This document shows positions 21,188 to 32,984 of a stretch of 64,000 nucleotides of DNA, piece after piece. The position numbers and the translations under genes are program-made. The notes under the pieces were generated by a model, which made no database searches, was not told the DNA's origin, and saw only the letters and a program-made list of their open reading frames with translations. Positions within the stretch are counted from its first letter, which is position 1; every line of letters begins with the position of its first letter. Location of the stretch: NCBI RefSeq assembly GCF_036850765.1, contig NC_089490.1, positions 127,562,522 through 127,626,521 on the forward strand. Reading direction: 5' to 3'. The DNA is from Saccopteryx bilineata (lineage: Eukaryota; Chordata; Mammalia; Chiroptera; Emballonuridae).

Positions 21188-23882
21188 TCGGAAATTGGGA
21201 GTGGAGGTGAAGCAGTAGTAGTGTGTGTGTTTATGTGCATATGCATTTGTTTATCAACAAATGGAAGTCTGTCCATAAGCCTTCATTGCTGCTATCAAAC
21301 AGCCTGTGCACCTAAGCTATGAAGACATCAAAATAATATGATCATCCCCCCATCTAGGGATTTCCCTCTCGGACTTCCCTAATAGAATAGCTCAAGGACA
21401 AATATAGGCTGATCAGTCTATAGAAAGGTGTTTAGGATCACCATTAAGGAAACACTGACTTAGGGGTGGAAAGCAAGGCAGGTAGTTAGGTGATTTCCAT
21501 GCCCAGATTTGCTCGAGCCTGGGAAGCAGTTGCTTCTTTTATTTCAAGGGCAGATTTCAGGAATAATTGAGTGTTGGCAGGCCAATGTCCTGGTGAGCTG
21601 GTAGTATAGAGAGAGGCCAGGGATTTAAGAAAGTGATGATGAGTGGAATTTTGGTTCTAAGGGGGGAAGAAATGGCATTGCTAAGAGGGTGGGTTATTTC
21701 CTAGCCCATGACTTAGGCTCTAGAGACAAGGGGAAGACCAGCAGAAATGTACTCTGAAATATGTTTGGTTGCATAAAATGCAAACTAGTTTTTTGTGGCT
21801 ATGTATGATTTCAGACTTCTGAGGATAGAATTATCAGGAGATCTAGTCTTTATCACATGTAGCTCCTGTCCCCTTCTCCTTATTCATATAAATTTGACTT
21901 TAGGATAAGAGGGGTCATGAACCAAGTGTGAACATTCCCTATTTCTCTTTGTTTGGGATGTCACTGGCTTTTAAAATTGGTTGTAAATGTTTGATAAAAA
22001 TCTGGTATATGCTAAGTCTCAGGCTTGGTTGAGCCACCTCAGGCAATGACTGCTGTGATCTTCAACAGATCTCTGATTCTAGGAATTGTTGGTTTCTGGT
22101 CATACAAAACAGACAATTCCCAGTTCAACTTTACTTTCTGCCTACTCAACTCTCCAAATTTTCCTCTTAGTTAGAGGAGTAGCAACTCTCCCTGCATCTT
22201 CTCCGTTGATTTCAATGTCCATATTCTGAATCTTTACTTTTCCTGAAGCATAGGAGAAGGCTTGACCCAGGTCGTCTGGCTTTCCTTTTAACTAGCATCA
22301 GAAGTACTATCTAGTATGGTCTCTCTGCTACTTTACCAGCTTCTCTAAATTTCTTCTTTTGCAAAGGGGTTAGCACCTTCTCCTAGGACTTTAAACAGTG
22401 TTTGCTAGTTTGTTACTACATTTTCTTCCGACTTCTCAGGTTTTTAAGTCACATCCTGGCAGGACATTTAGAGTCCTGCATTGAAGGCTCTCAGCCTTCT
22501 TGACTTTCCTCAGTTGTGGCTGTCGGGCCTCGCATCCTGCTGGGCCTGGCTAGTCAAATGAGATGTCATTCAAGTTCTACCCCTTTTATTAACTCAGGTT
22601 TTTTAAGCACCCTTTCCTCTCCTTTCTGCCTTTCCTAGGTCTTTCCATTTCTCCTTGGAGAAAAGAAGTTCTTGATCAGAGGTTCTAAAAACCACCACCA
22701 GTTTTGGTGAGAGAGGTGAGGAGATTGAACAGTCCTGGGGCTTCTCAAAAAGGGAACATTATGGTTATTTTTCTTATTTAGGATGTGGGACTGTGGGTTC
22801 TTAAGCCCTCAGCCTCATCCATATTTCCATATAAACAGAAAAAGGCATTCTAAAACCAAATAGAAGTGATTTTCTACTAAATCTTTTTGGTTCTTGGTCT
22901 CTTATATTAATTATTGAGAATGGGCAGTTGACTCAGTTAACATTTCTTTGCCAGAAAGGAGGTTAATTTTCTTAACCAAAAGAGGGGTGAAGTAACTGTA
23001 TCCATCACTGCTTGAAGCATGAAAAGAGACAGGAGTGTTAAATGAATCTTTTCAATAGGAAAATCTAGAAAGTGGAATGATTCATCCATAAGCATAATTA
23101 TTTTAGGAGATTCTGTGCTCAAAGGGAAGGGAATGGTTTCTAATCCTTCTGAAAAGGAGAGGAATGATATTTTCTTAAACCAACCCACTTTCACCATTGG
23201 AGAATACAGAACTTTTTCTTCTAGCTGATGGCGTTAATATTTCCCGAGAGAGAGAGAACCCACCCCTGGTACTTTTCTGAGCTCAGCCGAAATCAGCAGA
23301 GCGTGGGCTTCTCTTAGCAGGTTTGCAGTTGACTCCAACATGCAGGTTTTTCACACGTGCAAGAGTGTTGGAAACAGAAGTACCAGACTGAATGTGCAAT
23401 TACTACTTTTGCAAAAGAGGCCAAAACCCTCCTTCCCGTGTCCTTCTCCCATGCTCACTCTTCTGAGATGATAGTCCTCCCTCTTGTTTCTCTGTGTCTG
23501 TCTGGTCAGTGACTCCTGGCTGCCTTCCCAAACAAATGGCATCAGGTGGAGAGCAGAGCAACCTTCCCATGGAAGGGACAACTTGAGGTGCTGGTACATT
23601 TTCCCTTGTTTTCTATGTTCTTTCTAGTAGGTTTCATGTAGAGATAGAGATATTTTTGTTTTAGAGATATCAAAGTATATATTTTTAGGGTAAGACATGT
23701 ACCCTTTCCACACTCCATGGTATAAATGGAACCAAGAACAATGTGTTGTGATACTCCATAGCAATGTCTGCTAGGAATAGGACCCCTCTCCCTCACCATT
23801 GAGTCTCACTCTGTCTATGAACCAGGGGAGGCAGTGGTGACACCTCTGCCTGCCCAGACTTTCCTGTGCTCACTGGGTGGAA

Positions 23883-23888
23883 AATAAA
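23883..23888 (+). terminator. SLC4A8: Poly(A) signal AATAAA, likely end of SLC4A8 mRNA
   Basis: First canonical hexamer after the stop codon on the sense strand. A GT-rich stretch (TACCTGTGTTCTTTG) follows 20-35 bases downstream, as expected of a cleavage/polyadenylation site near 23900-23910. Confidence 0.6.
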
Positions 23889-23905
23889 GCCTGTGTAAAC
23901 TGCTC

Positions 23906-24245
23906 ATACCTGTGTTCTTTGAGCCTGAACCGAGCGGCTGAGCCGATGATGACCAACTTCGGAACTTGTGAAGAAGAGTTATGATTGGGTGAGGTAAGAA
24001 GGGGTAGTGTCTGCTGATGGCCATGTGAGAGGCCTGTGCACTTCTTGGGGAAGAGCCTGAATAGTCCTTGGAGCAGAGCCATGGAAGAAGGGTATAAGGG
24101 CCTTTCTTGGGGGGACCACTTAGAATTATGTTTGGGTTGGGGGACAGGGCAGTATGAAAAGAAAGCCCATTTTGGAGATGCAACCAGGCTGAGAGGCATT
24201 TCTAATACTTAAGGATTTTCCACTGCCTAAAAATTTAGATTTTTT
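23906..24245. other. Intergenic, unique
   Basis: No element recognised between the putative cleavage site and the SINE at 24246. Confidence 0.4.
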
Positions 24246-24446
24246 TTATTATATTATTTTTTATTTATCTATTTTTAGAGAGGAGAGAGAGACAGAGAGG
24301 GAGAGAGAGACAGAGAGAGAAGGTGGGGAGGAGCTGGAAGCATCAACTCCCATATGTGCCTTGACCAGGCAAGCCCAGGGTTTCGAACCGGCGACCTCAG
24401 CATTTCCAGGTCGACGCTTTGTCCACTGCGCCACCACAGGTCAGGC
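24246..24446 (-). mobile_element. Bat tRNA-derived SINE, short type (B1), antisense
   Basis: Minus strand starts GCCTGACCTGTGGTGGCGCA, with B box GGTTCGAAACC, a GA-rich body and an AT-rich tail. TSD CCTAAAAATTTAGATTTTT, about 19 bp, at both ends (about 24227-24245 and 24446-24464). A different family from the long type. Confidence 0.93.
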
Positions 24447-24833
24447 CTAAAAATTTAGATTTTTAAAATTTGCTGTCACTCCAGAATTTGGGGTTTTAGG
24501 GGGTGGGAAGTGCTGCATTTCTCTTCTTCTTAAATCCAGTTGTTGGTGGGTCGGAGAAAAGGGGAAGAGAGAAACAATGGAGTAAGAGTAGGACCAGTGA
24601 TGGTGTGAAAGGCAAGGGTGGGGAGAGGCAGTCAGCGGCTTTCTGGAGTGACTAGAAAGGCATAACCTAAAAGTGTCCTGAACATGCAGTGCTGTGTGGC
24701 TATCAAGGGGCCAGGCACGGTGGGCCTCAGCCTGCAGACACAGACCTCAATGGCTCTGGGGCTTTTTGCTGGCTTTTGCCTACTTTTAAGCATCCTGACA
24801 ATATACACATTATATCACTGTCTCAGAGAGACT

Positions 24834-24835
<2 letters not shown>

Positions 24836-24883
<48 letters not shown>
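24836..24883. repeat. (TG)n microsatellite, 24 units
   Basis: Uninterrupted TG dinucleotides over 48 bases, just upstream of a short-type SINE. Confidence 0.97.
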
Positions 24884-24885
<2 letters not shown>

Positions 24886-24889
24886 ACAG

Positions 24890-25085
24890 AGAGAGCCTGA
24901 CCTGTGATGGTGCAGTAGATAAAGTGTCAACCTGGAATCCTGAGATTGCCGGTTCAAATCCCTGGGCTTGCCTGGTCAAGGCACATACAGGAAGCAATGC
25001 TACGAGGAGCCGATTCCTGCTTCTCCCTCTTTCTCTCTTTCTCTTTCTCTCTCTCCCCACTGTCTCCAAAAATCAATAAATGAAA
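24890..25085 (+). mobile_element. Bat tRNA-derived SINE, short type (B2), sense, diverged
   Basis: AGCCTGACCTGTGATGGTGC head, B box GGTTCAAATCC, CT-rich body, AATAAATGAAA tail. The (TG)n tract abuts it. Confidence 0.88.
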
Positions 25086-25132
25086 TTTAACAAACAAAAA
25101 ACAAGATTACAAACAATGTTTGAAAAAGAAGA

Positions 25133-25484
25133 GGCCCTGGGCAGTTGGCTCAATGGTAGAACGTCGGCCTGGCGTGTGGATGTCTCGGGTTTGATTCCCA
25201 GTCAGGGCACAAAGGAGAAGCGCCCATCTGCTTCTCCCCCCTTCCCCCTCCTGCCTCTCTCTCTCCTCCCCTCCTGCAGCCATGGCTTGATTAGAGCAAG
25301 TTGGCCCCAGGTGCTGAAGATGGCTCCATAGCCTCCTTGGGCACTAAAAAAATGGCTTCAGTTGCAATGGAGCAAGGGCTCCAGGTGGGCAGAGCATCGC
25401 CCCCTAGTAGGGTGCCAGGTGGATCCCGGTTGGGGCGCATGTGGGATTTTGTCTCTGCCTCCCCTCCTCTCACTAAATAAAAAA
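25133..25484 (+). mobile_element. Bat tRNA-derived SINE, long type (A5), sense, diverged
   Basis: Head GGCCCTGGGCAGTTGGCTCA with B box changed to GGTTTGATTCC. The body is recognisable but has more substitutions than A1-A4, so it is an older copy. It runs directly into the C1 SINE tail. Confidence 0.88.
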
Positions 25485-25829
25485 ATAGAGACAGAAAGGA
25501 ATAGGGAAGGAGAGAAAGAACGAGAAGCATCAACTTGTGCTTTCATTTTAGTTGCACATTGATTGCTTCTCATATGTGCCTTGATCGGGGATTGAACCTG
25601 GGCTCAAGCTGAGCTGCAGACCTGTTGCTCAAGACAGTGAAAGACAGTGACCTTGGGCTTTTCATGCCAGCCACCTTTGGGCTTAAGTTGTAGACCTTTA
25701 GGATAGTGTCCGTGATCCCGCAGTCAAGCTGACAAGCCGCACTCTAGCCAGCGACCTTGGGGTTTTGACCCAGCGATCTCAGCGTCCCTGGTCAATACTG
25801 TATCCACTGTGCCACCACCAGTCAAGCTT
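25485..25829 (-). mobile_element. Bat tRNA-derived SINE, extended type (C1), antisense
   Basis: Ends with an inverted head like the short type (CCACTGTGCCACCACCAGTCA) but has an extra middle section with repeated CAAGC...GCGACCTTGGG-like units before the TGATTGCTTCTCATATGTGCC block. About 340 bp against about 200 bp for type B. Confidence 0.82.
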
Positions 25830-26553
25830 CAGTTGTAATAAGTAGTGGGAAGCCTACTCGTGCAGGGAATGGAGCCAGTTCTAAAGGGGGGGGGGCATTT
25901 ATCATACTCACCTCCAGAGAACTAACCTCAGGGTTGTCAAGGATTTCATTTAAGTAATAGAGAACAGCACCTGGCACAGTAAGCACACAGTTAAGTGACA
26001 AGAATCTGGGGATAGCTGGTTCCTGGGTTGGTTCAGTAGCAGCAGCCTCAACAGGGCCAGAATTCCTGCACTTCTCATGGTTTTCCTCTCACAGTCACAA
26101 GATGGTCCCAAGAGCTCCAGGCATCACAGCAGCCAGCATAATTTCCAAATGCAGGGGAGAGTGGGGGGCGTTCTCTCACTTCTCTCTCTTCTAAAGTGGA
26201 AAATCGTTCCAAGAGTTTGCTCCCTCCCATGTCATTGATCAGAACTGGATCACACACCCATCTCTAGGGTGGGGAGGGTGGGGACAGGTGGGTTTCTTTG
26301 TTTGGCTTGGATCAATTGCGCTTCATCCTCTGGGGTTGGTCCCATCTTCCTTGACCATATTGCTACTTGCATACTTGTACAAAATTAGGTTCTGTTAGCA
26401 AGGAGTAAGGGGGAGCTGTAAGTAACTATCCAAATGTATCTGCCAAAGAACTCAGGAGATACTGAACCATGAAGCCTCCTGCAGAGGAGGAAGCTCAAGT
26501 CAGGGAACCTCACTGAGGTCAGTAGTCCTCCACATGCCTTTATGTGAGATTCA
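25830..26553. other. Intergenic, mostly unique
   Basis: Contains a G run (about 25887-25896) and a MIR 3' trace at about 25930-25990 (AGCACCTGGCACAGTAAGCA). Nothing else recognised. Confidence 0.4.
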
Positions 26554-26561
26554 CTTTAGGA

Positions 26562-26921
26562 CAGGGGTCCCCAAACTTTTTACACAGGGGGCCAGTTCAC
26601 TGTCCCTCAGACCGTTGGAGGGCCGGACTATAAAAAAAACTATAAAAAAATCCCTATGCACACTGCACATATCTTATTTTAAAGTAAAAAAAACGGGAAC
26701 AAATACAATATTTAAAATAAAGAACAAGTAAATTTAAATCAACAAACTGACCAGTATTTCAATGGGAACTATGGGCCTGCTTTTGGCTAATGAGATGGTC
26801 AGTGTGCTCCTCTCACTGACCACCAATGAAAGAGGTGCCCCTTCCGGAAGTGCAGCGGGGGCCGGATGAATGGCCTCAGGGGGCCACATGCGGCCCGTGG
26901 GCCGTAGTTTGGGGACCCCTG
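26562..26921. mobile_element. Non-autonomous hAT MITE (copy 1)
   Basis: 360 bp with perfect 16-bp terminal inverted repeats (CAGGGGTCCCCAAACT and its inverse) and a perfect 8-bp TSD CTTTAGGA (26554-26561, 26922-26929). No coding capacity. Its ends resemble but differ from the autonomous hAT copies, so it was mobilised by a related transposase. Confidence 0.96.
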
Positions 26922-26929
26922 CTTTAGGA

Positions 26930-27984
26930 GATGAACCTACTAGTGTCTGACTCCCACTCTAACCAATTAAATAGACTCTGGGGAAATTTGCAGGCACTTG
27001 TGTTTGTTTAATCCTCTCCAGGTTGCCCATCATCTGTTGTAATGCATCACCTTTGCCTGACTCAGCTCTTCTGTGCCAGCCTCACTTTCCAGCCAGCTGT
27101 GTAGATGTCTTCTTCCACATTGTAGCTCTTCTGCAATGTTAGTGTCTCTCTGCCTGACCTGTCACAGCCTTAACCACCTCCAGATTCTTTGGGCCTCAAC
27201 CCCCATTGCTCATAGCTTCATTGTCTCTGAAGTTCCAAAACCACATTCCCAAGACTGAGAATGTGATTGGTTCCTTCTCATCATTGCTTAGCCGGCCACA
27301 CTGTAGGTCCCTGCTCAGCCTAGGGATCAGGGCCTTTGAGTCTGCTGCCACCACTGGGCAACTGGGAGAGAGTGAGGATCAAGTGGTAAAAACTATGGTG
27401 GTTGAGGACTGTTTCTCTCGCAGGGCTGTGACTTGTCAGTTTTCCTCGGAAGGAGACAAGAGCCAGGAAGACAGTAACTGACTTGTCTTATTATCTTAGT
27501 GACGTTCAAAGGCTTATTCCTAGGTTATACACCTGGCCACAAACTTATCCCTTTTATTTCCTGGTTGTGTTTAACTGCAGGTGCACATAGGCATACACTG
27601 ATAAGTAAAATTTGCAAGTTACTGCATTGTTTTCTCCAACAATTACCCAGAAGGTCCCCAGCCAGAGACTCCCCACAGTCTCACCTGTCTCACAAGTGGA
27701 GGGAAGCACAGAGCCACCCTGCTGTGGTGTGGCTGAGGCTCTCAATGAGCAGCAGCAGGGAGAACAGATAAGCACAATCCCTTCACACGGTGTGACCTTG
27801 GGTAACTTACTCCCTCTGTGCCTCAGATTCTTCACTACAAATGGGGGTAATAATACCATCTGGGCCTCCTCTAGTCACAGGTCCTCCCTTCTTTACCCTT
27901 CCAGTCCTTGGATTTGTAGCTATGTGGTGGGATCAAGGGGAAAGTAGTCATAGTCATGGTAACCTTTGTGTGGTTTATAGGTAT
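26930..27984. other. Intergenic, mostly unique
   Basis: A MIR relic lies at 27789-27870 on the plus strand (GTGACCTTGGGTAACTTACT, TGTGCCTCAGATTC, then AATGGGGGTAATAATA). Other ORFs in this stretch show no recognisable protein. Confidence 0.5.
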
Positions 27985-29591
27985 TACCATATTTCTCAAT
28001 GTATAAGACACCTTTTTTCAAAAAATTTGGGGTCTAAAAACTGGATTTCTTATACAGTGGTTGTAGTTTTTTTACTTGCATTTCCTGCTTTTTCATGCTT
28101 ATTGTCTTTGTGCTCATTGTTTTGCATTTGTTACCAGTGTATCACAGTAGGTTATGTTTTGCCACATTCTGCCCAGAAATGGCTCAGAAAAGATTTTTGT
28201 ACAGTGCTGAATTCCAAGTTAAAAGTGAATGGAAATCGTGCTGCTGATCATAAGTTTGGTCCTCCTCCAACTGAGAAATCAGTCTGAGACTGGCTATGGG
28301 AAGAAGAAACCCTACTGAAAATGCCACAGCAGAAGAAGGCCATGAGAGGCGTCAGCTAAATGGCCTGATTTAGAGAGGGAATTGAAGATATGGGTTGAAG
28401 AGCAAAGGGCAATTGGAATTCCTGTGTCCACAAAGATGGTTCAGCATGAAGCAAGAAGAATTGCTGATGAAAAAGAAGTTACTGATTTTAAAGGAGGACA
28501 CAATTGATGCTTCAGGTTCATGAAACAGAATGGACTAAGCATGTGTATACTCACCAGACTTGCCCAAAAGATGCCTGAAAGCTATGATCAGAAGGTCCCT
28601 GAATTTCATCATTTTGTCATTCAATGTAGGAAGACACATCAGTTTGAGTTGAGACAGATTGAAAATATGGACAAAGTCCGCCTTCAATCTGATGTCCCAA
28701 GTAACATAACTGTTGGTGAGAAGAATGTGAAAACTGTAACTGTGAAGACAAGTGGACATGAAAAGAACCACTATACTGTTGTTCTAGCTTGTTGTGCTGA
28801 TGAAACCAAGCTGCTTCTATGCTGATTTTCAAACACAAAACAATGCCAATAGAAGACATTCCTCAAGGAGTGGCTGTCTATGTTCATGACAAGGGTTGAA
28901 TGGATCAGGACGGGATGAAGATCTGGTTTGAGAAAGTTTGGAGAAGGAGACCAGGTGGGCTCTTATACAAACCTGCCCTATTGGTGCTTGATCAGTTCAG
29001 GGCACACATAACAAAAACCACAAAGAAGATTGCTACAGGGCAAAAAACAAAACTTGCTGTTAAACCTGGAGGCTTGATATCCCAGCTCCAACCACTTGAT
29101 GTCAGCATTAACAAACCCTTCAAAGCTGCCATGAGAGACGAATGGAACCAATGGATGAAGTCTTCTGGGGACAATTTGACACCAGCAAGAAGAGTGAAGA
29201 AACAAACTGTAGAAGTTTGTACCTGGGTGAAAAGATTCTAGGTTAATATCAAGATTGAGATCATTGTCAAGTCATGTAAGAAGTGTGACATTTCAAATGC
29301 CATAGATGGAACTGAGGACAAGGCAATATATGAAGACAGTGATTTGTCATCAGACACAGAGGAGGACAGGCTAATGCAGGGGTCGGGAACCTTTTTGGCT
29401 GAGAGAGCCAATGCCACATATTTTAAAATGTAATTCCATGAGAGCCACAAAATATGTTTAACATTAAATACAAGTAAATGTGTGCATTTAATGTAAGACC
29501 AACACCTTTAAAGTACAATAAGTCTCTGAATTCTTTTTAATAACGTTGTTATGCTGTTGCTAACCAGTGATGAATAAAGTACTTCTTACCA

Positions 29592-31545
29592 TTAATGCGA
29601 CTTCTGGTGCTGCATGGTTTTGCTGATGGCTTTGTAGTCTGGTTGATACGTGGTGAGGTTAAGCTTCATGCAGGCGTTGAGACTTCCATCTGCTAAACGT
29701 GATTGTAGGTTGGTCTTAACGTTCTTTAGATGTGAGAAAGACTGCTCACATGCTTATGTAGAGCTAAACATTGTCAGTACAGCAATACTCACACACTGCA
29801 GTGTGTGGTATGTGACGGGAAGCGCGTTCCAAGTTTTGATAATCAGCTGGTCCGCGGGTTGAAGTTTTTTCATTTCTCTCCACTTGCATTTGCTCGCCAA
29901 CTTTGCTTTCTGTCATGCAAGTCTTTCCAAATCTTCATTCAGTGACTTGAACTTATTCACCCACATGTCTGAGGCCTTCAGGTCAGCAGCAGGTAGCTCA
30001 AAATCTCTGAAGGAGATACTGGGGATGTAACTCAGGTCGACGCTGTCCACTGCACACTCATGTGGATGGGTGATGAACTTAAAAAGATGAATGCACTCAC
30101 AAAATTCTCTAAAGCATGCTTTGAATGACTTCAGGAGATTAGATATGAAGCCTGCTAGCTGCTGGAGATCAAGATGTTGAGCAGGGTCACTTGCTGTGCA
30201 TGTATCTTTAAACTCTCCCAGTTTTTCAATGTGTAGTAAACAACCTGTTTCAATGTCAATGATGAAGAGTTCCAGCTTGTTTTCAAATGCAAACACTGCT
30301 TGTTGAAGGGATAAGACTGTATTTCCAATGCCTTGCATTTTCACATTGAGCTGGTTCAGATGTTCAGTCATGTCCACGAGATAGTAGAACTTTAGGAGCC
30401 ACTCAGTGTTAGCTAACTCAGGATGCTTGACGTTTTTCACTTCAAGAACAGTCCGGATTTCTCTCAGACAAGTCGTGAAATGGCTGAGCACCTTCCCTCT
30501 TGACAACCAACGCGCATTGCTGTGCAGAAGCAGACCAGGATAATTATCTCCAACTTCATCTAGCAGTGTTTTAAACTGGCAATCACTTAAAGCTCAGGCA
30601 ACAATAAAGTTGACCACCAGAATGACCAGCGACATCACCTCACCAAGCTGCTCGCCACACATCTGAGCACAAAGCGCCTCCTGATGTAAGATGCAGTGAA
30701 AACTTAGGATGGGTCTCTTTTCATGTTCACGAAGAAGTGCTACGAATCCTCTGTTTTTCCCCACCATGCACGGAGCACCATCAGTACACACCAAAATAAG
30801 TTTATTCATCAGATTTTTTTCTTTAGCGAACTCAGTGAAAGACTTGAATAAATCCTCCCCTCTTGGTGTCTCTTTCATAGGCAAAACAAGACTTTCCTCA
30901 CGTAGTGTGTCACTGACAGCATATTTTGCAATCACGCTAAACTGGGATAATTGGCTTACGTCTGTTGACTCATCCAAAGCGAGAGAAAAGAATGGTGCTG
31001 CATTTATGTCCTTCACTTGTGTTGCCTCAGTTTGATTTGCTATCATGATGGTACGATCATGAACAGTTCTTGCCAACAGAGGCATGTTTTTTATTCATTT
31101 GATTATCTTGTCTATCCGAAAAGTCATCAAAAAGTTCATTGGCAACATCAAGCATGAATGTTTTGTCATACTCCCCATCTGTGAATGGCTTTCCATTTCT
31201 CACAATTGCTGAAGCACCAGCAAAGCTAGCCAAATCCCAGTCACCTTGTTCGGTCCAAACATGGAGTTGCTGCTGACTAGCTTGCACTCTGCACAGTAGC
31301 TCTTGACATGCTTTCTTCCTGCTGTCCCCCGCTGGATATTTCGATGCAAATGTAGTATGGCGTGTGTTGAAGTGCCACTTTATATTTGACCGTTTCATCG
31401 ATACAGTTTTATCATTGCATATTAGACACACTGCAGAACCTGCTCTCTCCACAAAGGTGAATTCCTCTGTCCATTCCTGCTGAAAAGTACGATACTCATC
31501 TTTTTTTCTTTTAGCCATCTTCTTTGTCAAAAAGGGTTTCTGCAA
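29592..31545 (-). pseudogene. hAT transposase gene, disabled (copy 2)
   Basis: Open pieces 31545-31057 (BED finger), 31085-30594 (ALDESTDV and CTDGAPCMVGKNRGF blocks) and 30506-29913, then the C-terminal dimerisation region. A 2-base deletion near 31115 breaks the frame. In-frame TGA codons at 30594-30596 and 29913-29915 match those of copy 1. The TAG, the extra A and the lost bases of copy 1 are absent here. Inactive as a whole. Confidence 0.9.
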
Positions 31546-31751
31546 TTAGCTAGCTCACTACTTGATTAAAAGGAGGGAAGTTTACTTCCTGACCTCACAA
31601 CGACCCATGTACATTACACATTATCCAATAAAAATTTGGTGTTGTCCCAGAGGACAGCTGTGATTGGCTCCAGCCACCCACAACCATGAACATGAGCAGT
31701 AGGAAATGAATGGATTGTAATACATGAGAATGTTTTATATTTTTAACATTA

Positions 31752-32118
31752 TTTTTTTTTTCATTTTTCCGAAGCTGGAAACGGGGAGGCAGTCAGACAG
31801 ACTCCCGCATGCGCCCAACCGGGATCCACCCGGCATGCCCACCAGGGGCGATTATTTGCCTCTCTGGGGCGTCATTCTTTTGCGTCCAGAGCCATTCTAG
31901 CGCCTGAGGCAGAGGCCACAGAGCCATCCCCAGGGCCCGGGCCATCTTTGCTCCAATGGAGCCTTGCTGCGGGAGGGGAAGAGAGAGACAGAGAGGAAGG
32001 AGAGGGGAGGGGTGGAGAAGCAAATGGGCGCCTCTCCTGTGTTCCCTGGCCGGGAATCGAACCCGGGACTCCTGCACGCCAGGCCGACGCTCTACCGCTG
32101 AGCCAACCGGCCAGGGCC
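31752..32118 (-). mobile_element. Bat tRNA-derived SINE, long type (A6), antisense, nested in hAT
   Basis: Poly-T tail, body, inverted head GGTTGGCTCAGCGG-type and GGTTCGATTCC box. TSD beginning AGAATGTTTTATATTTTTAA (about 23 bp, one mismatch) on both sides (from about 31728 and 32120). It interrupts the 5' end region of hAT copy 2. Confidence 0.95.
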
Positions 32119-32402
32119 AAGAATGTTTTATATTTTTAACGTTATTATTATTTTTATTAAGATTTGTCTGTGAGCCAGATACAGCCATCAAAAGAGCCAC
32201 ATCTTGCTAGCGAGCCATAGGTTCCCAATCCCTGAGCTAATGGATGGGAGTTTTGACAGTGATGAGGAGTTGTATGAATTTTATGATGAGTAAAACTTAA
32301 GGTCAATAACTTTATGTAATACATATTTTTTTCAAGTTTCAGGCCCAAAAATTAAGGTGCATCTTATACATGGGAGCATCTTATACATAAGGAAATACAG
32401 TA

Positions 32403-32942
32403 ACTCAGGAGGAAAAAAGCTTTGCTTGGGCTTTCTGGCCTAAGCCATATTCTCCAGCCCAGCTTCTATCCAAGCCTTTTATTTGGGCTTATGGTTTATG
32501 GCTACGGGGTGCTTGCCCAGTGCGAGATCATCAGTCCTTATTCAGCCACTGGTTGTCATGGTTTCCTTAGGTCCAGAGGGTAGAAGTGCATGACTAGGGG
32601 TTCCCAAGCCCTTATAAGGTAATGGTATTTCTCTATTATTATCATAATCCCCAAAGCCCCTCCCCATCTTCAAAATTACAAAATTGATTGTTATCACCTG
32701 AGTTTTCTATTAGATACAGTGAATAAAGAGAAAATGCCTTGAAAAACCAGTCAATATAGTAATAAAAGTTTTCTAGTAACTTTAAGCTGTGTGATTCTAG
32801 CACTAAGTTTGAGTCATAAGGGCCTCTATACCCTCTTTTAATAATGGTGTCCTCACTGGCACTATCATGAAAGGCCTGTCTTGAGCATTTCACCTACCAT
32901 GCAGGGCTGAAGCACTCATCACAGAACCACTGACAGCAGTGA

Positions 32943-32984
<42 letters not shown>

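Larger units (their letters stand above)
18682..23905 (+). other. SLC4A8: Probable SLC4A8 3' UTR (about 5.2 kb)
   Basis: Directly follows the stop codon. Unlike the rest of the window it contains no SINE, L1 or DNA transposon that I can recognise. The first canonical AATAAA I found after the stop is at 23883, and SINEs resume at 24246. Repeat exclusion plus the position of the first poly(A) signal suggest one long terminal exon. The end is inferred; shorter isoforms using variant signals are possible. ORFs here (for example 18682-18945, 20830-21033) have no recognised similarity. Confidence 0.65.
29377..32234 (-). mobile_element. Full-length hAT DNA transposon (copy 2), antisense, with nested SINE
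   Basis: TSD GGCTAATG (29369-29376) and AGCTAATG (32235-32242), 7 of 8 matching. Ends are CAGGGGTCGGGAACC and, inverted, CAGGGATTGGGAACC. Same family as 11251-13720, in opposite orientation. After removing SINE A6 and its duplicated target it is close to 2470 bp, so it is not internally deleted. Confidence 0.95.
28179..32293 (+). pseudogene. Tigger-type (DDE_1) transposase, disabled and split
   Basis: Starts near ATG 28179 and ends at TAA 32291-32293 beyond the hAT insertion. Open pieces at 28520-28825 and 28900-29241 carry TVKTSGHEKNHYTVVL, then GGLLYKPALLVLDQFRAH (a catalytic Asp in VLD) and PGGLISQLQPLDVSINKPF, all hallmarks of the pogo/Tigger/jerky transposase core. The acidic C terminus (DSDLSSDTEEDR) is cut by the hAT and resumes at 32242 as a SFDSDEELYEFYDE-stop peptide. 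Frameshifts and stops in the first half make it inactive. Confidence 0.85.
27987..32400 (+). mobile_element. Pogo/Tigger-type DNA transposon split by a hAT element
   Basis: TA duplications at 27985-27986 and 32401-32402. Ends are CCATATTTCTCAATGTATAA and, inverted from the right, CTGTATTTCCTTATGTATAA. Removing the nested hAT (29377-32242) leaves about 1.55 kb, so the element is probably internally shortened. Carries a degraded DDE transposase on the plus strand. Related to the MITE at 60483-60805. Confidence 0.88.
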
